DNA of 64,000 bases from Hyphomicrobium sp. CS1BSMeth3 (GTDB lineage Bacteria; Pseudomonadota; Alphaproteobacteria; Rhizobiales; Hyphomicrobiaceae): contig NZ_FPEI01000006.1 of the NCBI RefSeq assembly GCF_900117415.1, positions 1,302,001 to 1,366,000 on the forward strand, written 5' to 3'. Below, piece by piece: positions 46,648 to 55,653 of this stretch. Numbering within the stretch: position 1 is the first letter of the stretch; every line of letters begins with the position of its first letter. The notes under the pieces are model-generated. The model was not told the DNA's origin. It made no database searches and saw only the letters and a program-made list of their open reading frames with translations. The translations under genes were made by a program, and so were the position numbers.

Positions 46648-47681
46648 GTCGTGGGCTTGGTGGCGCCTTCCGTACCGGGCGCGCGGCGCATGATCTCGCC
46701 GAGAAAATCGCGGACCCGCACGGGCGGTGCCTCGATGAACGGCAGTGGACGCGTCACCTCGACGGCAGCCGCGCCGATGCGTGCGGTGAGCGCGCCATTG
46801 AACACGCCCTCGCCGAGCCGTCGCGAAACGCGTCTCAGCAGATCCTGCCCGAGGAACTGACCGATCAGATCGTCGGTAAGCGCGATGCTACCGGTCGCAA
46901 CGATGTGCGTCAGCACCATGCGCGCGAGACGTGCCGTGCCAGCAAATCCAGGACGGCCGCCATAGAGGCCCGCAAGATTACGCAACAGGCGCAGGTTTTC
47001 GATCAGTACATAACCGACAGACACAAATGCTGCCGGACTGATTGCCGTGACGACCGTCACGCGCTTAGCCGCCTTGGCAACGAGCCGGCGCGCCTCGCCG
47101 TCGAGAACGAGCATGAGGTCTCGATCGGCAAGGCGCATGAGATCGCCTGGATCGCGCACATCGCGCGCGTGCTCATCCAGACGCGCGAGGTGCCAGCGCA
47201 GCTCGGCGCGGCCCGCGAGCAGGCGCTTGATCGCCTGAATGGTCTCGCGCTCCTCGGCCACATTGCGCTCGCGCAGTGCCTTCTCCGCGGCGGCCTTGAT
47301 CTTGCCGAGGCGACGCAGGCGCACGAAGCCGATGAGCTCGCGCAAGATCAGCATGAGAAGGGTGACGAGAATGACGATCGCGAGACCGAACGAGATCCAG
47401 CCGATCCAATCCTCGCGCGCGACGGCGACGGAGACGAAGCGCGAGAACCAGACGCCGAAGGCAATACTGGCGAGCGCACCCATGGCCGAGAGGAGCCATG
47501 TGCCCCAGCGCACGCCGCGGCCGATGTCACCGAACGTCGGCATCTGCAGGCCGGCCGGCAATGTGGGCTGGGCCGGCGCGCCCTCGCCTGCGGTCTCTGC
47601 CTGTGGCGCTGCCGGCTCGATGATCTCGGCCTCGGAAGGCGAGAAAGCGCGCGGGCGGCGAGGATCGGACGTCGCGTTCAT
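46644..47681 (-). CDS. YcjF-like DUF697/TIGR01620-family membrane protein
   Basis: 345 residues from ATG 47681, overlapping the YcjX stop by four bases (ATGA). An N-terminal Pro/Ala/Glu-rich cytoplasmic segment is followed by two adjacent hydrophobic helices (WGTWLLSAMGALASIAFGVW and SFGLAIVILVTLLMLILREL) and then a C-terminal domain with ISPAAFVSVGYVLIENLRLL and a further hydrophobic stretch. The pair YcjX-YcjF is conserved in proteobacteria and linked to stress or phage-shock functions in E. coli; the biochemical role is unknown. Confidence 0.87.
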   Translation of the reverse strand: MNATSDPRRPRAFSPSEAEIIEPAAPQAETAGEGAPAQPTLPAGLQMPTFGDIGRGVRWGTWLLSAMGALASIAFGVWFSRFVSVAVAREDWIGWISFGLAIVILVTLLMLILRELIGFVRLRRLGKIKAAAEKALRERNVAEERETIQAIKRLLAGRAELRWHLARLDEHARDVRDPGDLMRLADRDLMLVLDGEARRLVAKAAKRVTVVTAISPAAFVSVGYVLIENLRLLRNLAGLYGGRPGFAGTARLARMVLTHIVATGSIALTDDLIGQFLGQDLLRRVSRRLGEGVFNGALTARIGAAAVEVTRPLPFIEAPPVRVRDFLGEIMRRAPGTEGATKPTT

Positions 47682-49156
47682 GCGAGATGATCTCCGATCA
47701 GAAACTCGAGCGCACGATCGAGGCGGACGTGCGGCCATGGCGCGGCGAGACCGGAAGGCGTCTCGGTGATGATCCGCGGCGGCGCGAAGCGCACGACATG
47801 CACATCGTGCTTGAAGGTGCCGCCGGCAACCTCGCCAGTCACGACGTCGGGTGATGGCAGATCGCCGGGAAAGACCGCCGCTGAGCGCCGCCCGTCGAAC
47901 GTCTCCCCGCCGATCTTCTCGCCGGCAAGCGGCGTGCCGATGATGCAGGGAAGGCGCTGGCCATCGCGCATGACCTCGCCTTCCTTGGTCGCGCGAAGGG
48001 CGGCAATCGCGAAAGCCTTGATATCGGCGCCGGCACTCGCGGCTCGGGCTTCAGCGCGCGCGGTCAGCGCTCCGAGGATGGCTTCGAGGCGATCGTGATT
48101 GGCGCTGTGCAGATGGTCGGCCTTGGTCGCCGCAAAAGCAATGCGGTCAATGCGCGGCGAGAAGAGCTGGCCGAGCCAGCTCGCGCGACCTGGGCGGAAG
48201 GCTCCCAGCACAGCGGTGAGCGTCGCTTCGAGATCAGCAATGCCTTCAGGGCCGCTGTTGAGTGCGGAAAGCACATCGACGAGCACGATCTGGCGATCGA
48301 GGCGACTGAAATGATCGCGGAAGAAGGGTCGCACGACATGCGTCTTGTAGGACTCGAAGCGACGCTCGAGCATCTGCGCAAGACCGCTGCGCTTCTCGCC
48401 ATCGAGCGGGAGCGGGAAGAAGGTCAGCAGCGGCGAGCCTTCGAGATCGCCGGGGAGCAGAAAGCGGCCCGGCCCTGTAATGGAGAGCGTCGGATCGGCG
48501 GCGCGTGCGGCGAGCAGATAGTCCGTGAAGAGGCGTGCGCCGCGGATCGCAACCTGCTCGTCCTGCGGCGCGCCGCGGTCCAGCGCGCGCACGAAAGATA
48601 GAAATGCCGCGGCTGGCGCTGAACGCCGCGGCGCAGAGGCCAGCGCCAGCGCTTCTGCAGACCAAGCCGCATAGCTTTGCGCCATGAGAGGCAGGTCGAT
48701 CAGCCACTCGCCAGGATAGTCGACGATGTCGAGGTGCAGGCGGTTCGGCAGGAGCGCGCGGCGCATGGCACTCGCCGACGCATACTCCATGGTCACGCGA
48801 AGCTGGCTGATGCGGCGCGTGCTCTCCGGCCACTGCGGCGGATCGCGCGAGAGCGCGGCCAGATGCTCCTCGTAGGCAAAGCGCGGCACGCTGTCGTCAG
48901 GCTGCGGCTCGAGATAGGCGCGCACGAGCCGCTGCTCGCTCGCGACCGAGAAGAACGGGAGCCGCCCGCCGAGCGTCAGATTGCGCACGAGCGCGGCGAT
49001 GAAAACCGTCTTGCCCGAGCGCGCGAGCCCCGTCACGCCGAGCCGCACGGTCGGCGTCACGAGATCGGCGAGATAGCCCGAGGCCTCACGGAGCGCCGCG
49101 CCGGTCGCCTGAGTGACGGAAGAAAGGGGCAAGAGGCGTCCTTGTTCTGCTGCCAC
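47678..49156 (-). CDS. YcjX-family GTPase-like protein
   Basis: 492 residues. The P-loop GLARSGKTVF lies in the N-terminal third (near residue 45), and the family region LDIVDYPGEWLIDLPL (likely switch/Walker B, DxPG) follows. YcjX proteins are P-loop NTPases conserved with YcjF and, in E. coli, induced under stress. It is translationally coupled to the YcjF-like gene. The substrate nucleotide and target are unknown. Confidence 0.9.
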   Translation of the reverse strand: MAAEQGRLLPLSSVTQATGAALREASGYLADLVTPTVRLGVTGLARSGKTVFIAALVRNLTLGGRLPFFSVASEQRLVRAYLEPQPDDSVPRFAYEEHLAALSRDPPQWPESTRRISQLRVTMEYASASAMRRALLPNRLHLDIVDYPGEWLIDLPLMAQSYAAWSAEALALASAPRRSAPAAAFLSFVRALDRGAPQDEQVAIRGARLFTDYLLAARAADPTLSITGPGRFLLPGDLEGSPLLTFFPLPLDGEKRSGLAQMLERRFESYKTHVVRPFFRDHFSRLDRQIVLVDVLSALNSGPEGIADLEATLTAVLGAFRPGRASWLGQLFSPRIDRIAFAATKADHLHSANHDRLEAILGALTARAEARAASAGADIKAFAIAALRATKEGEVMRDGQRLPCIIGTPLAGEKIGGETFDGRRSAAVFPGDLPSPDVVTGEVAGGTFKHDVHVVRFAPPRIITETPSGLAAPWPHVRLDRALEFLIGDHLA

Positions 49157-49254
49157 GCGGACCGCATAGCCCGCGTGCGCAGAGAATAGATCGGCCCGCG
49201 CCCTGAAAGGTCAAGGGCGACCGATCGCGCCGACCGGAGTTGCAGAGGCGTCCG

Positions 49255-50487
49255 TCAACCGGCCTTGTCGGCCTTGGAGCCCTTCGCGCGCAGCCGCGCG
49301 GCGACCTCCGCCGGCAGACCGCGCTCGACCAGTTCGTCGAGCACCTCCCGCTGATGCTCGCCAATGCGCGGACCAGCGTGCTTGATGCGTCCGGGTGTGC
49401 GCAGCATCCGCGGGAACACGTTCTGCATCTTGAGCGGACCGAGATCGGCATCCTGAACGGTCGTGATGCTCTCGCGCGCGAGGTACTGGGGATCCTCGAA
49501 GATCTGGGCAATGTCGTAGACGGGCCCGATCGCGGCCTCCGCCTTCTCGAAGGCATCGAGCACCTCCGTGAGCGTGTGCCTGGCAATCCAGCCGCCGACA
49601 ATGGCGTCCACCTCATCGACGTGCCGAATACGATCGGCATTCGTGCGGAAGCGCGGATCGTCAGCCGTTCCGGGACCGCCAGTCAGCTCGAGCACACGCC
49701 GCGTGATGCTCGGCGAAGCAGCCGAAAGCGAGACCCAGCGCCCGTCTTTGGTCATGTAGGCATTGCGCGGCACATTGTTGGCCGAGCGGTTCCCCAAGCG
49801 CTGCTGGATGAGGCCGAGTTGGTCGTACGTGGAGGCCTGGCCACCGAGCAGCGAAAAGAGCGGCTCGTAGAGCGAGAGGTCGATGACCTGGCCCTTGCCG
49901 CTGCCCTGCACGTCGCGCTCGTAGATCGCGAACATGATCGAGAAGGCACCGTGGTAGGCTGCGACGCCATCGGCAAGGCCAAAGGGCGGCAAAGTCGGAG
50001 GCCCATTCGCCTCGCCCGTGATGTGGGCAAAACCCGAGAAAGCTTCCGCGATGGTGCCGAAGCCCGCGCGATGCTTGTAGGGACCCGTCTGGCCGAAGCC
50101 CGTAACGCGCAGCATGACGAGGCGCGGATTGAGCTCCGAGAGCACATCCCAGCCGAGGCCCCAGCGCTCGAGCGTGCCCGTGCGGAAGTTCTCGATGAGA
50201 ACGTCCGCGTCCTTGATCATGGCGAGGAAGGCCGCCTTGCCGTCGTCCTCATGCAGGTCGAGCACGATAGCGCGCTTGTTGCGCCCGGTGACCTTGAACC
50301 AGAGGCCGTGGCCGTCCTTCAACTTGCTCATTTTGCGGAGTGGATCGCCGTCCGGGTGCTCGATCTTGATGACGTCGGCGCCGAAATCGGCGAGCACCAT
50401 GGCCGTCAGCGGTCCCGCGAACACGGTCGCGCAGTCGATCACCTTGAGGCCGGCGAGGGGGCCCTCGCGCTCCGTGTCATGCTTCAT
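49255..50487 (-). CDS. CaiB/BaiF-family (class III) CoA-transferase
   Basis: 410 residues from ATG 50487, overlapping the upstream transporter stop by four bases. Class III fold marks are LKVIDCATVFAGPLTAMVLADFGADVIKIE, GTLERWGLGWDVL and GKGQVIDLSLYEP. The position matching the catalytic Asp of formyl-CoA transferase reads Glu here, as in a common subgroup. It moves CoA between carboxylic acids. Donor and acceptor are unknown. It is coupled to two transporter genes, suggesting activation of an imported acid. Confidence 0.92.
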   Translation of the reverse strand: MKHDTEREGPLAGLKVIDCATVFAGPLTAMVLADFGADVIKIEHPDGDPLRKMSKLKDGHGLWFKVTGRNKRAIVLDLHEDDGKAAFLAMIKDADVLIENFRTGTLERWGLGWDVLSELNPRLVMLRVTGFGQTGPYKHRAGFGTIAEAFSGFAHITGEANGPPTLPPFGLADGVAAYHGAFSIMFAIYERDVQGSGKGQVIDLSLYEPLFSLLGGQASTYDQLGLIQQRLGNRSANNVPRNAYMTKDGRWVSLSAASPSITRRVLELTGGPGTADDPRFRTNADRIRHVDEVDAIVGGWIARHTLTEVLDAFEKAEAAIGPVYDIAQIFEDPQYLARESITTVQDADLGPLKMQNVFPRMLRTPGRIKHAGPRIGEHQREVLDELVERGLPAEVAARLRAKGSKADKAG

Positions 50488-51398
50488 CTTTTCGTGCCTT
50501 TCCGAGCTGCGAGCGCCTTCACCTTGCGCTCGCGCATGAACGTGTAGAGACCTGCCGCCACGACGACGACCGTGCCGATGAGTGCGGGGGCATCGGGCCA
50601 TTCTCCCCACAAGAGGATGCCGGCGAGGACTGCCCAGATTATCACCGAGTAGCGGAACGGCGCGACCACGGCTACCTCGCCGTAGCGCATCGCGTGCACC
50701 ATGAAGTAGTAGCCGCAGAGCAGGAAGACCGCCGAGCCGAACAGCAGCAGAAGGCTTTTTGGAGCCGGGACGATCCATGTCTCGACGAGCGCGAAGCCGG
50801 CCGCTGACATCGTCACGGTGATCGAGGAGATGGTCACCAGGAGGATGGCCGGAACCTGAAGGCCGATGCGGCGCGTCGACAGATCGCGCAGGACGGAGAA
50901 GGCGACGCCGCCCAGCGCGAACAGCGACCAGGCATTGAACGCGTCGCTGCCGGGCCGGATGACGATCATGACGCCGATGAAACCCACGAATGCCGCGAGC
51001 CAGCGCCGCCAGCCCACCGGCTCGGCCAGGAACAGCGCAGCGCCGGCCGTGATCGCGAGGGGCGTCAACTGCAGGATCGCGGTCGCCGTCGCGATCGGCA
51101 TGTGAAAGAGCGCGAACAGGAAGAAGAACGTCGCGCCGATCTCGCCGATGTTGCGCAGCGTCAGAATGCGCCCCTGGCCGCGCAGCGGCGCGAAGTTGAA
51201 GGCGCCGAAGGCCAGACAAACCGAAAGCGAAACCAGGATCGCCATCACGCCGCGCATGAAGATGGCCTGTCCGCCCGGAAGACCGGCGGCCGCAAGCTTG
51301 ATCAGCGCATCGTTGAACGTGAAGCTCGCCTGGCCGATGAGCATGGCGGCGATGGCGCGCAGGTTCGACGCCGCGTGGTGGTCGCCGGGGGCACTCAT
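50484..51398 (-). CDS. EamA/DMT-family transporter (tandem copy 1)
   Basis: 304 residues, about ten membrane segments in two EamA repeats, for example LTPLAITAGAALFLAEPVGW and PLALIGTVVVVAAGLYTF-like C-terminal helix. Its start overlaps the stop of the next transporter by four bases, and its own stop overlaps the CoA-transferase start. It resembles the two transporters upstream, so the three arose by duplication. The substrate is unknown; S-adenosylmethionine and amino-acid exporters belong to this family. Confidence 0.9.
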   Translation of the reverse strand: MSAPGDHHAASNLRAIAAMLIGQASFTFNDALIKLAAAGLPGGQAIFMRGVMAILVSLSVCLAFGAFNFAPLRGQGRILTLRNIGEIGATFFFLFALFHMPIATATAILQLTPLAITAGAALFLAEPVGWRRWLAAFVGFIGVMIVIRPGSDAFNAWSLFALGGVAFSVLRDLSTRRIGLQVPAILLVTISSITVTMSAAGFALVETWIVPAPKSLLLLFGSAVFLLCGYYFMVHAMRYGEVAVVAPFRYSVIIWAVLAGILLWGEWPDAPALIGTVVVVAAGLYTFMRERKVKALAARKGTKR

Positions 51399-52342
51399 GA
51401 CGACTTCCGTGCCTCGCCGAGCCGCGCCCGCATGAGCCGGCGCTCATGAGCGAGCATGGCCAGGCCCGCTGCGACCACGACGAGGATGCCGAAGACGGCG
51501 AGCAGGTTCGGCGTCTCGCCCCAGAGCAAAATACCGATGAGCAACGCCCAGAGCATGGTGCCATAGCGGAAGGGCGCCACGGCCGAAATTTCACCGAGGC
51601 GCATGGCCTGGACCATGCAATAGAAGCCGCCGGCGACGAACACGCCGCTTGCGACGACGAGCAGCGCCGCGTGCCCCGACGGCCATGGCCAAGGCGCCAA
51701 GGGCAAGAGCGCGAAACCACCGACCGCGACACCGGCCGCCGAAGCCGTTCCGACGAGCAGCGTCGGGACGCTGCGATCGATGCGTGTCGTCGCGAGATCG
51801 CGCAGCGACATGCAGAGCATGGCGGCGACCGCGAGCAGCGACCACCACGTGAACCCGCTCGTCCCCGGCTGCAGCACGAGCAGCACGCCGACGAGACCGA
51901 CAGCACCGGCAAGCCAACGCTGCCAGCCGACGCGCTCGGCAAATAGCCAGGCCGCCACAACCGTCGTGACAAGCGGAATGAACTGGAGGATCGCGGCCGC
52001 ATTGGCAAAGGGCATGCGCAAGATGGCCGCGATGAAAAGCAGCGCCGCGCCGACCTCGCCGAGCACGCGCAAGCCCATAGCGGGCGTCAGAATGGCAGGA
52101 TGCCAGCGAAGGGCCGACTGCGTCCACGCGGCAAAGCCGAGCAAGGCACAACCGACGATACTGCGCCCGGCAACGACCTGCCCGAGCGGCAACTCGGCGG
52201 ACGCGATCCTCAGGCAAGCATCCGAGCAGATGAGGAAGAAGCCGGCGCCGATGACGGCCGCAATCGCCAGCAGATTGTTGCGCGGCGCAGCGTGCGCGAG
52301 AGCAGGCGCACGGATGCTCCCCTCGGACGGACCGCTCCCCAC
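51395..52342 (-). CDS. EamA/DMT-family transporter (tandem copy 2)
   Basis: 315 residues from GTG 52342. Ten hydrophobic segments with LQFIPLVTTVVAAWLFAERV and VAPFRYGTMLWALLIGILLW are closely similar to the corresponding regions of the genes on either side. It forms part of a leftward operon transporter-transporter-CoA-transferase with four-base overlaps throughout. It starts 84 bases after the third copy's stop. Confidence 0.88.
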   Translation of the reverse strand: MGSGPSEGSIRAPALAHAAPRNNLLAIAAVIGAGFFLICSDACLRIASAELPLGQVVAGRSIVGCALLGFAAWTQSALRWHPAILTPAMGLRVLGEVGAALLFIAAILRMPFANAAAILQFIPLVTTVVAAWLFAERVGWQRWLAGAVGLVGVLLVLQPGTSGFTWWSLLAVAAMLCMSLRDLATTRIDRSVPTLLVGTASAAGVAVGGFALLPLAPWPWPSGHAALLVVASGVFVAGGFYCMVQAMRLGEISAVAPFRYGTMLWALLIGILLWGETPNLLAVFGILVVVAAGLAMLAHERRLMRARLGEARKSS

Positions 52343-52426
52343 GTCGCAACCTCCCTCACCAGCCTTGCGGCCGGCCTTTCATGTTTCCGGATCGCACTCG
52401 TCCGGATTGCCACGTCACTTCTGCCG

Positions 52427-53365
52427 TCAGGATTGCCGCGCTGCCAGCCGGCGTAGCTTCTGCTCCCGATAGAAGGTGTAGAGGCCGGCAAGGACGACGA
52501 TCGCGATCCCGAGAAAGGTCAGTGCATCGGGGAGATGCCCGAAGACGACCACGCTCGAGACGATCGAGAACAGAATGATCGTATAGCGGAAAGGCACGAC
52601 CGCCGACACCTCGCCCGTGCGCATGGCTATGATGACGCCGAGCTGGCCGAGCAGGCTGAACATCGCCGCGCCGGAAAGCTTGAGCATGAGTGCCTGATCG
52701 GGCCACTGCCAGTTCGAGAATGGCGCGACCGCGAGAGCAGCGACGGTTACGGCGCCCGCCGACAGCGTCATGATCAGGATGGCCGGAACGCGGCGGTTGA
52801 TGCCTCGGGTCGAGAGATCGCGCAACGTCGTGCAGCAGACCGAGGCGATCCCCACCAATGCCCACCAACTGAACGTGGACCCGCCTGGCCGGACGATGAT
52901 CAGGATGCCAAGGAGGCCGACGGCCGTCGCGGTCCAGCGTCGCCAGCCGACGCGCTCAGCGAGAAAGATGGCGGAGGCTGCCGTCAGCATCATGGGGCTC
53001 AGTTGCCCGATGGCCGTGAGGTCGGCGTAAGGCAAGCGGGCGAGCGCGCTTTGGAAGAGCCATCCGCTGCTGACGTCGCCGACAATGCGCCCGCCCATGG
53101 CACGCTCGAAGACGTGGCGGAGTTCTCGAAGCGCGCCGGTGAAGAACGCCACGCTCAGCGAGACGACGAAGATGACGGCCCCGCGGATGAAAAGAAGCTC
53201 ACTGGTCGGCACGCTCGTCGACGCGAGCTTCATGAGCGTGTCGCCGCAGGCAAAAGAGCCCATGGCGAGCGACATCGCCACGATGGCCCTGAGGTTGGCT
53301 GCTGCAACCGTCGCCCCGCCGTCGTCCACAGCCGGACGCAGACTGCGCCCCTCGGGCTCGTTCAC
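52427..53365 (-). CDS. EamA/DMT-family transporter (tandem copy 3)
   Basis: 312 residues from ATG 53365. Again two EamA repeats: MLTAASAIFLAERVGWRRW and VVPFRYTIILFSIVSSVVVF. Sequence similarity to the two downstream copies is clear by eye. It is first in the row and separated from moaA by a GC-rich repeat, so a promoter of its own is expected there. Confidence 0.9.
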   Translation of the reverse strand: MNEPEGRSLRPAVDDGGATVAAANLRAIVAMSLAMGSFACGDTLMKLASTSVPTSELLFIRGAVIFVVSLSVAFFTGALRELRHVFERAMGGRIVGDVSSGWLFQSALARLPYADLTAIGQLSPMMLTAASAIFLAERVGWRRWTATAVGLLGILIIVRPGGSTFSWWALVGIASVCCTTLRDLSTRGINRRVPAILIMTLSAGAVTVAALAVAPFSNWQWPDQALMLKLSGAAMFSLLGQLGVIIAMRTGEVSAVVPFRYTIILFSIVSSVVVFGHLPDALTFLGIAIVVLAGLYTFYREQKLRRLAARQS

Positions 53366-53423
53366 CCCCTCGGCCTCCCCAGCCGCATTCCTTGGCGCCG
53401 CCAGTCCCAGCTACCACCCAGTC

Positions 53424-53500
53424 TCAGAAAAACGGGGGTTCGGGGGTGTCCCCCGAGCGGGGTGAAGGGGCGGCAGCCCCTCTCGTGCCGGAGGCACGAA
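53424..53500. repeat. GC-rich gene-end repeat, single copy
   Basis: AAAAACGGGGGTTCGGGGGT followed by GTCCCCCGAGCGGGGTG, then the hairpins GGGGCGGCAGCCCC and CGTGCCGGAGGCACG. It lies just beyond the moaA stop, but here the shared core has the opposite orientation to moaA transcription, unlike the copies at 25590 and 35413, which read with the gene they follow. Confidence 0.75.
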
Positions 53501-53509
53501 CTGCTTGTC

Positions 53510-54538
53510 TTAGCCCCCAGTCACGCTCATGTGCCGCTGGACGGCCGGGCGCTTGCTGCGCCGATCGATCACGAAGTCGTGACCTTTAGGCTTGCGTGAG
53601 ATGGCCTCGTCGATCGCGGTTTGCAGGAGCGCATCGTCGGATGAGGCCCGGAGCGGTGTCCTCAGGTCGGCCGCATCCTCCTGGCCGAGGCACATGTAGA
53701 GCGTACCCGTGCAGGTAAGGCGCACACGATTGCAGCTCTCGCAGAAGTTGTGGGTCATCGGCGTGATGAAGCCTAGCCGGCCACCCGTCTCCTGCACCTC
53801 AACATAGCGGGCCGGCCCGCCGGTCCGATAGGGAATGTCGCGCAGGGTGAAGGTATCCATCAGCCGGGCGCGAACGATCGAAAGCGGCAGGTACTGATCC
53901 GTGCGATCGCCGTCGATGTCACCGAGCGGCATGGTCTCGATCAAGGTCAGGTCGGCGCCGCGGCCATGGGCGAAGCGCACGAGATTTGCGATTTCGTGCT
54001 CGTTGACGTCCTTGAGCGCCACGGCATTGATCTTGACCTGGAGCCCCGCCTTCTCCGCCGCCTCGATGCCCTGCATGACATTGGCGAAATCGCCCCAGCG
54101 GGTGATCCGGCGGAATGTTTCGGGATCGAGCGTATCGAGCGAAACGTTAATGCGACGGACGCCGCAATCGGCCAGCGCCTGAGCATATTTCGGAAGCTGA
54201 CTGCCGTTGGTGGTCAGTGTCAGCTCCTCGAGGGCCCCGCTCTTGAGATGGCGCGAGAGAGCTTCGAACAGCCAGAGGATATTCTTGCGTACAAGCGGCT
54301 CACCGCCCGTGATGCGGAGCTTGCGCACGCCACGGTCCACGAAGGCCGAGCACAGGCGATCGAGCTCCTCGAGCGTCAGAAGATCCCGCTTGGGCAGGAA
54401 CGTCATGTGCTCGGACATACAGTACACGCATCTGAAGTCGCAGCGGTCTGTCACGGACACGCGAAGGTAGCTGACGTGGCGCCCGAAGGGGTCGATCAGT
54501 TCGCCCGCCGGCATGTGCAGCGCTTGGTCGGTAGCCAT
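53510..54538 (-). CDS. moaA: GTP 3',8-cyclase MoaA
   Basis: 342 residues. This radical-SAM enzyme makes 3',8-cyclo-GTP in molybdenum cofactor synthesis with MoaC. The SAM cluster motif is CDFRCVYC (CxxxCxxC), the second cluster is in [20 protein letters not shown], and the protein ends in the required GG. AGGAAC lies upstream of the ATG. moaC is not adjacent. Confidence 0.97.
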   Translation of the reverse strand: MATDQALHMPAGELIDPFGRHVSYLRVSVTDRCDFRCVYCMSEHMTFLPKRDLLTLEELDRLCSAFVDRGVRKLRITGGEPLVRKNILWLFEALSRHLKSGALEELTLTTNGSQLPKYAQALADCGVRRINVSLDTLDPETFRRITRWGDFANVMQGIEAAEKAGLQVKINAVALKDVNEHEIANLVRFAHGRGADLTLIETMPLGDIDGDRTDQYLPLSIVRARLMDTFTLRDIPYRTGGPARYVEVQETGGRLGFITPMTHNFCESCNRVRLTCTGTLYMCLGQEDAADLRTPLRASSDDALLQTAIDEAISRKPKGHDFVIDRRSKRPAVQRHMSVTGG

Positions 54539-54736
54539 TGCAGTTCCTGAGCCCGCACTGGCGGGCCTTGTGTTGCAGACGCCGCCATACAGCCGGCGCC
54601 CGATCTGCCCGAATACTTAGCACATATAGTGTACGTGCACGAGCCGCCGAACCTTGCGTAGACGGAGCGTCGCGGATTAACCGATGCTTATGCTCTCGCC
54701 CCTATTCTCTACTCATTCATTCATGAGTGAGAGGGC

Positions 54737-55594
54737 GTGTCCGCGATGCTGAACGCGGTTATCGGAGCAGGTCAGGGCAGTTCCCTCATGGGATCCTACG
54801 CCATCAGCCTCAGCGAGGCTGTGCTGCGTCAGCGCACCCGGGAGGCAGAGCGGGCGGCCAAACTCGAAGCCCAGCTCGCGAACAAGATCAAGTCCGAGTT
54901 CATTGCGAACATGAGCCACGAGTTGCGCACCCCGCTCAACTCCGTGCTCGGCTTCTCGAAGCTGCTCACCGAGCACGAGCATCGCAAGCTCACCGATGAA
55001 GACATCGTCGAGTACGCGCGTCTCGTCCAGGACGCGGCAACGCACCTCCTCACGGTCATCAACAACATCCTCGACATTTCGAAGCTGCACAGCGGCAGCT
55101 TCATGCTCGATCCTGCCGAGGTCCAGGTTGCCGATGCGCTCGACGACTGTCTCATGAGCTTCGGGAAATCGATCAGCGACCACGGGCTGAACCTCGTCTG
55201 CAACATCGCCTCGAACCTGCCGATCATCCAGGGTGACGAGCAGAAGCTCCGCCAGACGTTCTCCAATCTCGTCGGCAACGCGATCAAGTTCACGCCGCCC
55301 GGCGGCAGCATCAACGTCGAAGCGGCAAACGCGCCCAACGGCGACATCGTGGTCACGATCCGCGACACGGGCGTCGGCATGAGCGAGGAAGAAATCCGCA
55401 TCGCGCTTGCCCCATTCGGCCAGGCCGATGCCAGCCGTACGCGCTGGCGGGAAGGCTCCGGCCTCGGCCTGCCGATCGCAAAGGCCCTCGTAGACCTTCA
55501 TGGCGGCACGATCGAAATCCGAAGCACCAAGGGCCAAGGAACAGAGGTGACCGTCAAGCTGCCGACTGTCCCACTCGAGCTTTCCACCTACTGA
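54737..55594 (+). CDS. Soluble sensor-less histidine kinase
   Basis: 285 residues from GTG 54737; an ATG at 54746 is an alternative. It has no membrane segment and only about 45 residues, coiled-coil-like (RTREAERAAKLEAQLANKIK), before the HisKA domain. The H box is FIANMSHELRTPLNSVLGFS, the N box SNLVGNAIKFTPPGG, G1 is RDTGVGMSEEE and G2 GSGLGLPIAKAL, so the kinase core is complete. No response regulator lies beside it. It is divergent from moaA and precedes a HerA-type ATPase gene by 59 bases. Confidence 0.9.
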   Translation: MSAMLNAVIGAGQGSSLMGSYAISLSEAVLRQRTREAERAAKLEAQLANKIKSEFIANMSHELRTPLNSVLGFSKLLTEHEHRKLTDEDIVEYARLVQDAATHLLTVINNILDISKLHSGSFMLDPAEVQVADALDDCLMSFGKSISDHGLNLVCNIASNLPIIQGDEQKLRQTFSNLVGNAIKFTPPGGSINVEAANAPNGDIVVTIRDTGVGMSEEEIRIALAPFGQADASRTRWREGSGLGLPIAKALVDLHGGTIEIRSTKGQGTEVTVKLPTVPLELSTY

Positions 55595-55653
55595 CGCCGA
55601 CACGACCACACCGCGACCGAACCGACACCACTGCACGAGCCGAGGCAAATCCG

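Noticed and set aside
49255-52008. A 917-codon open frame spanning the CoA-transferase and two transporter genes
   Set aside because: Only the part from 50487 downward resembles a protein family. The rest is the wrong frame of the two transporter genes; high GC keeps it open.
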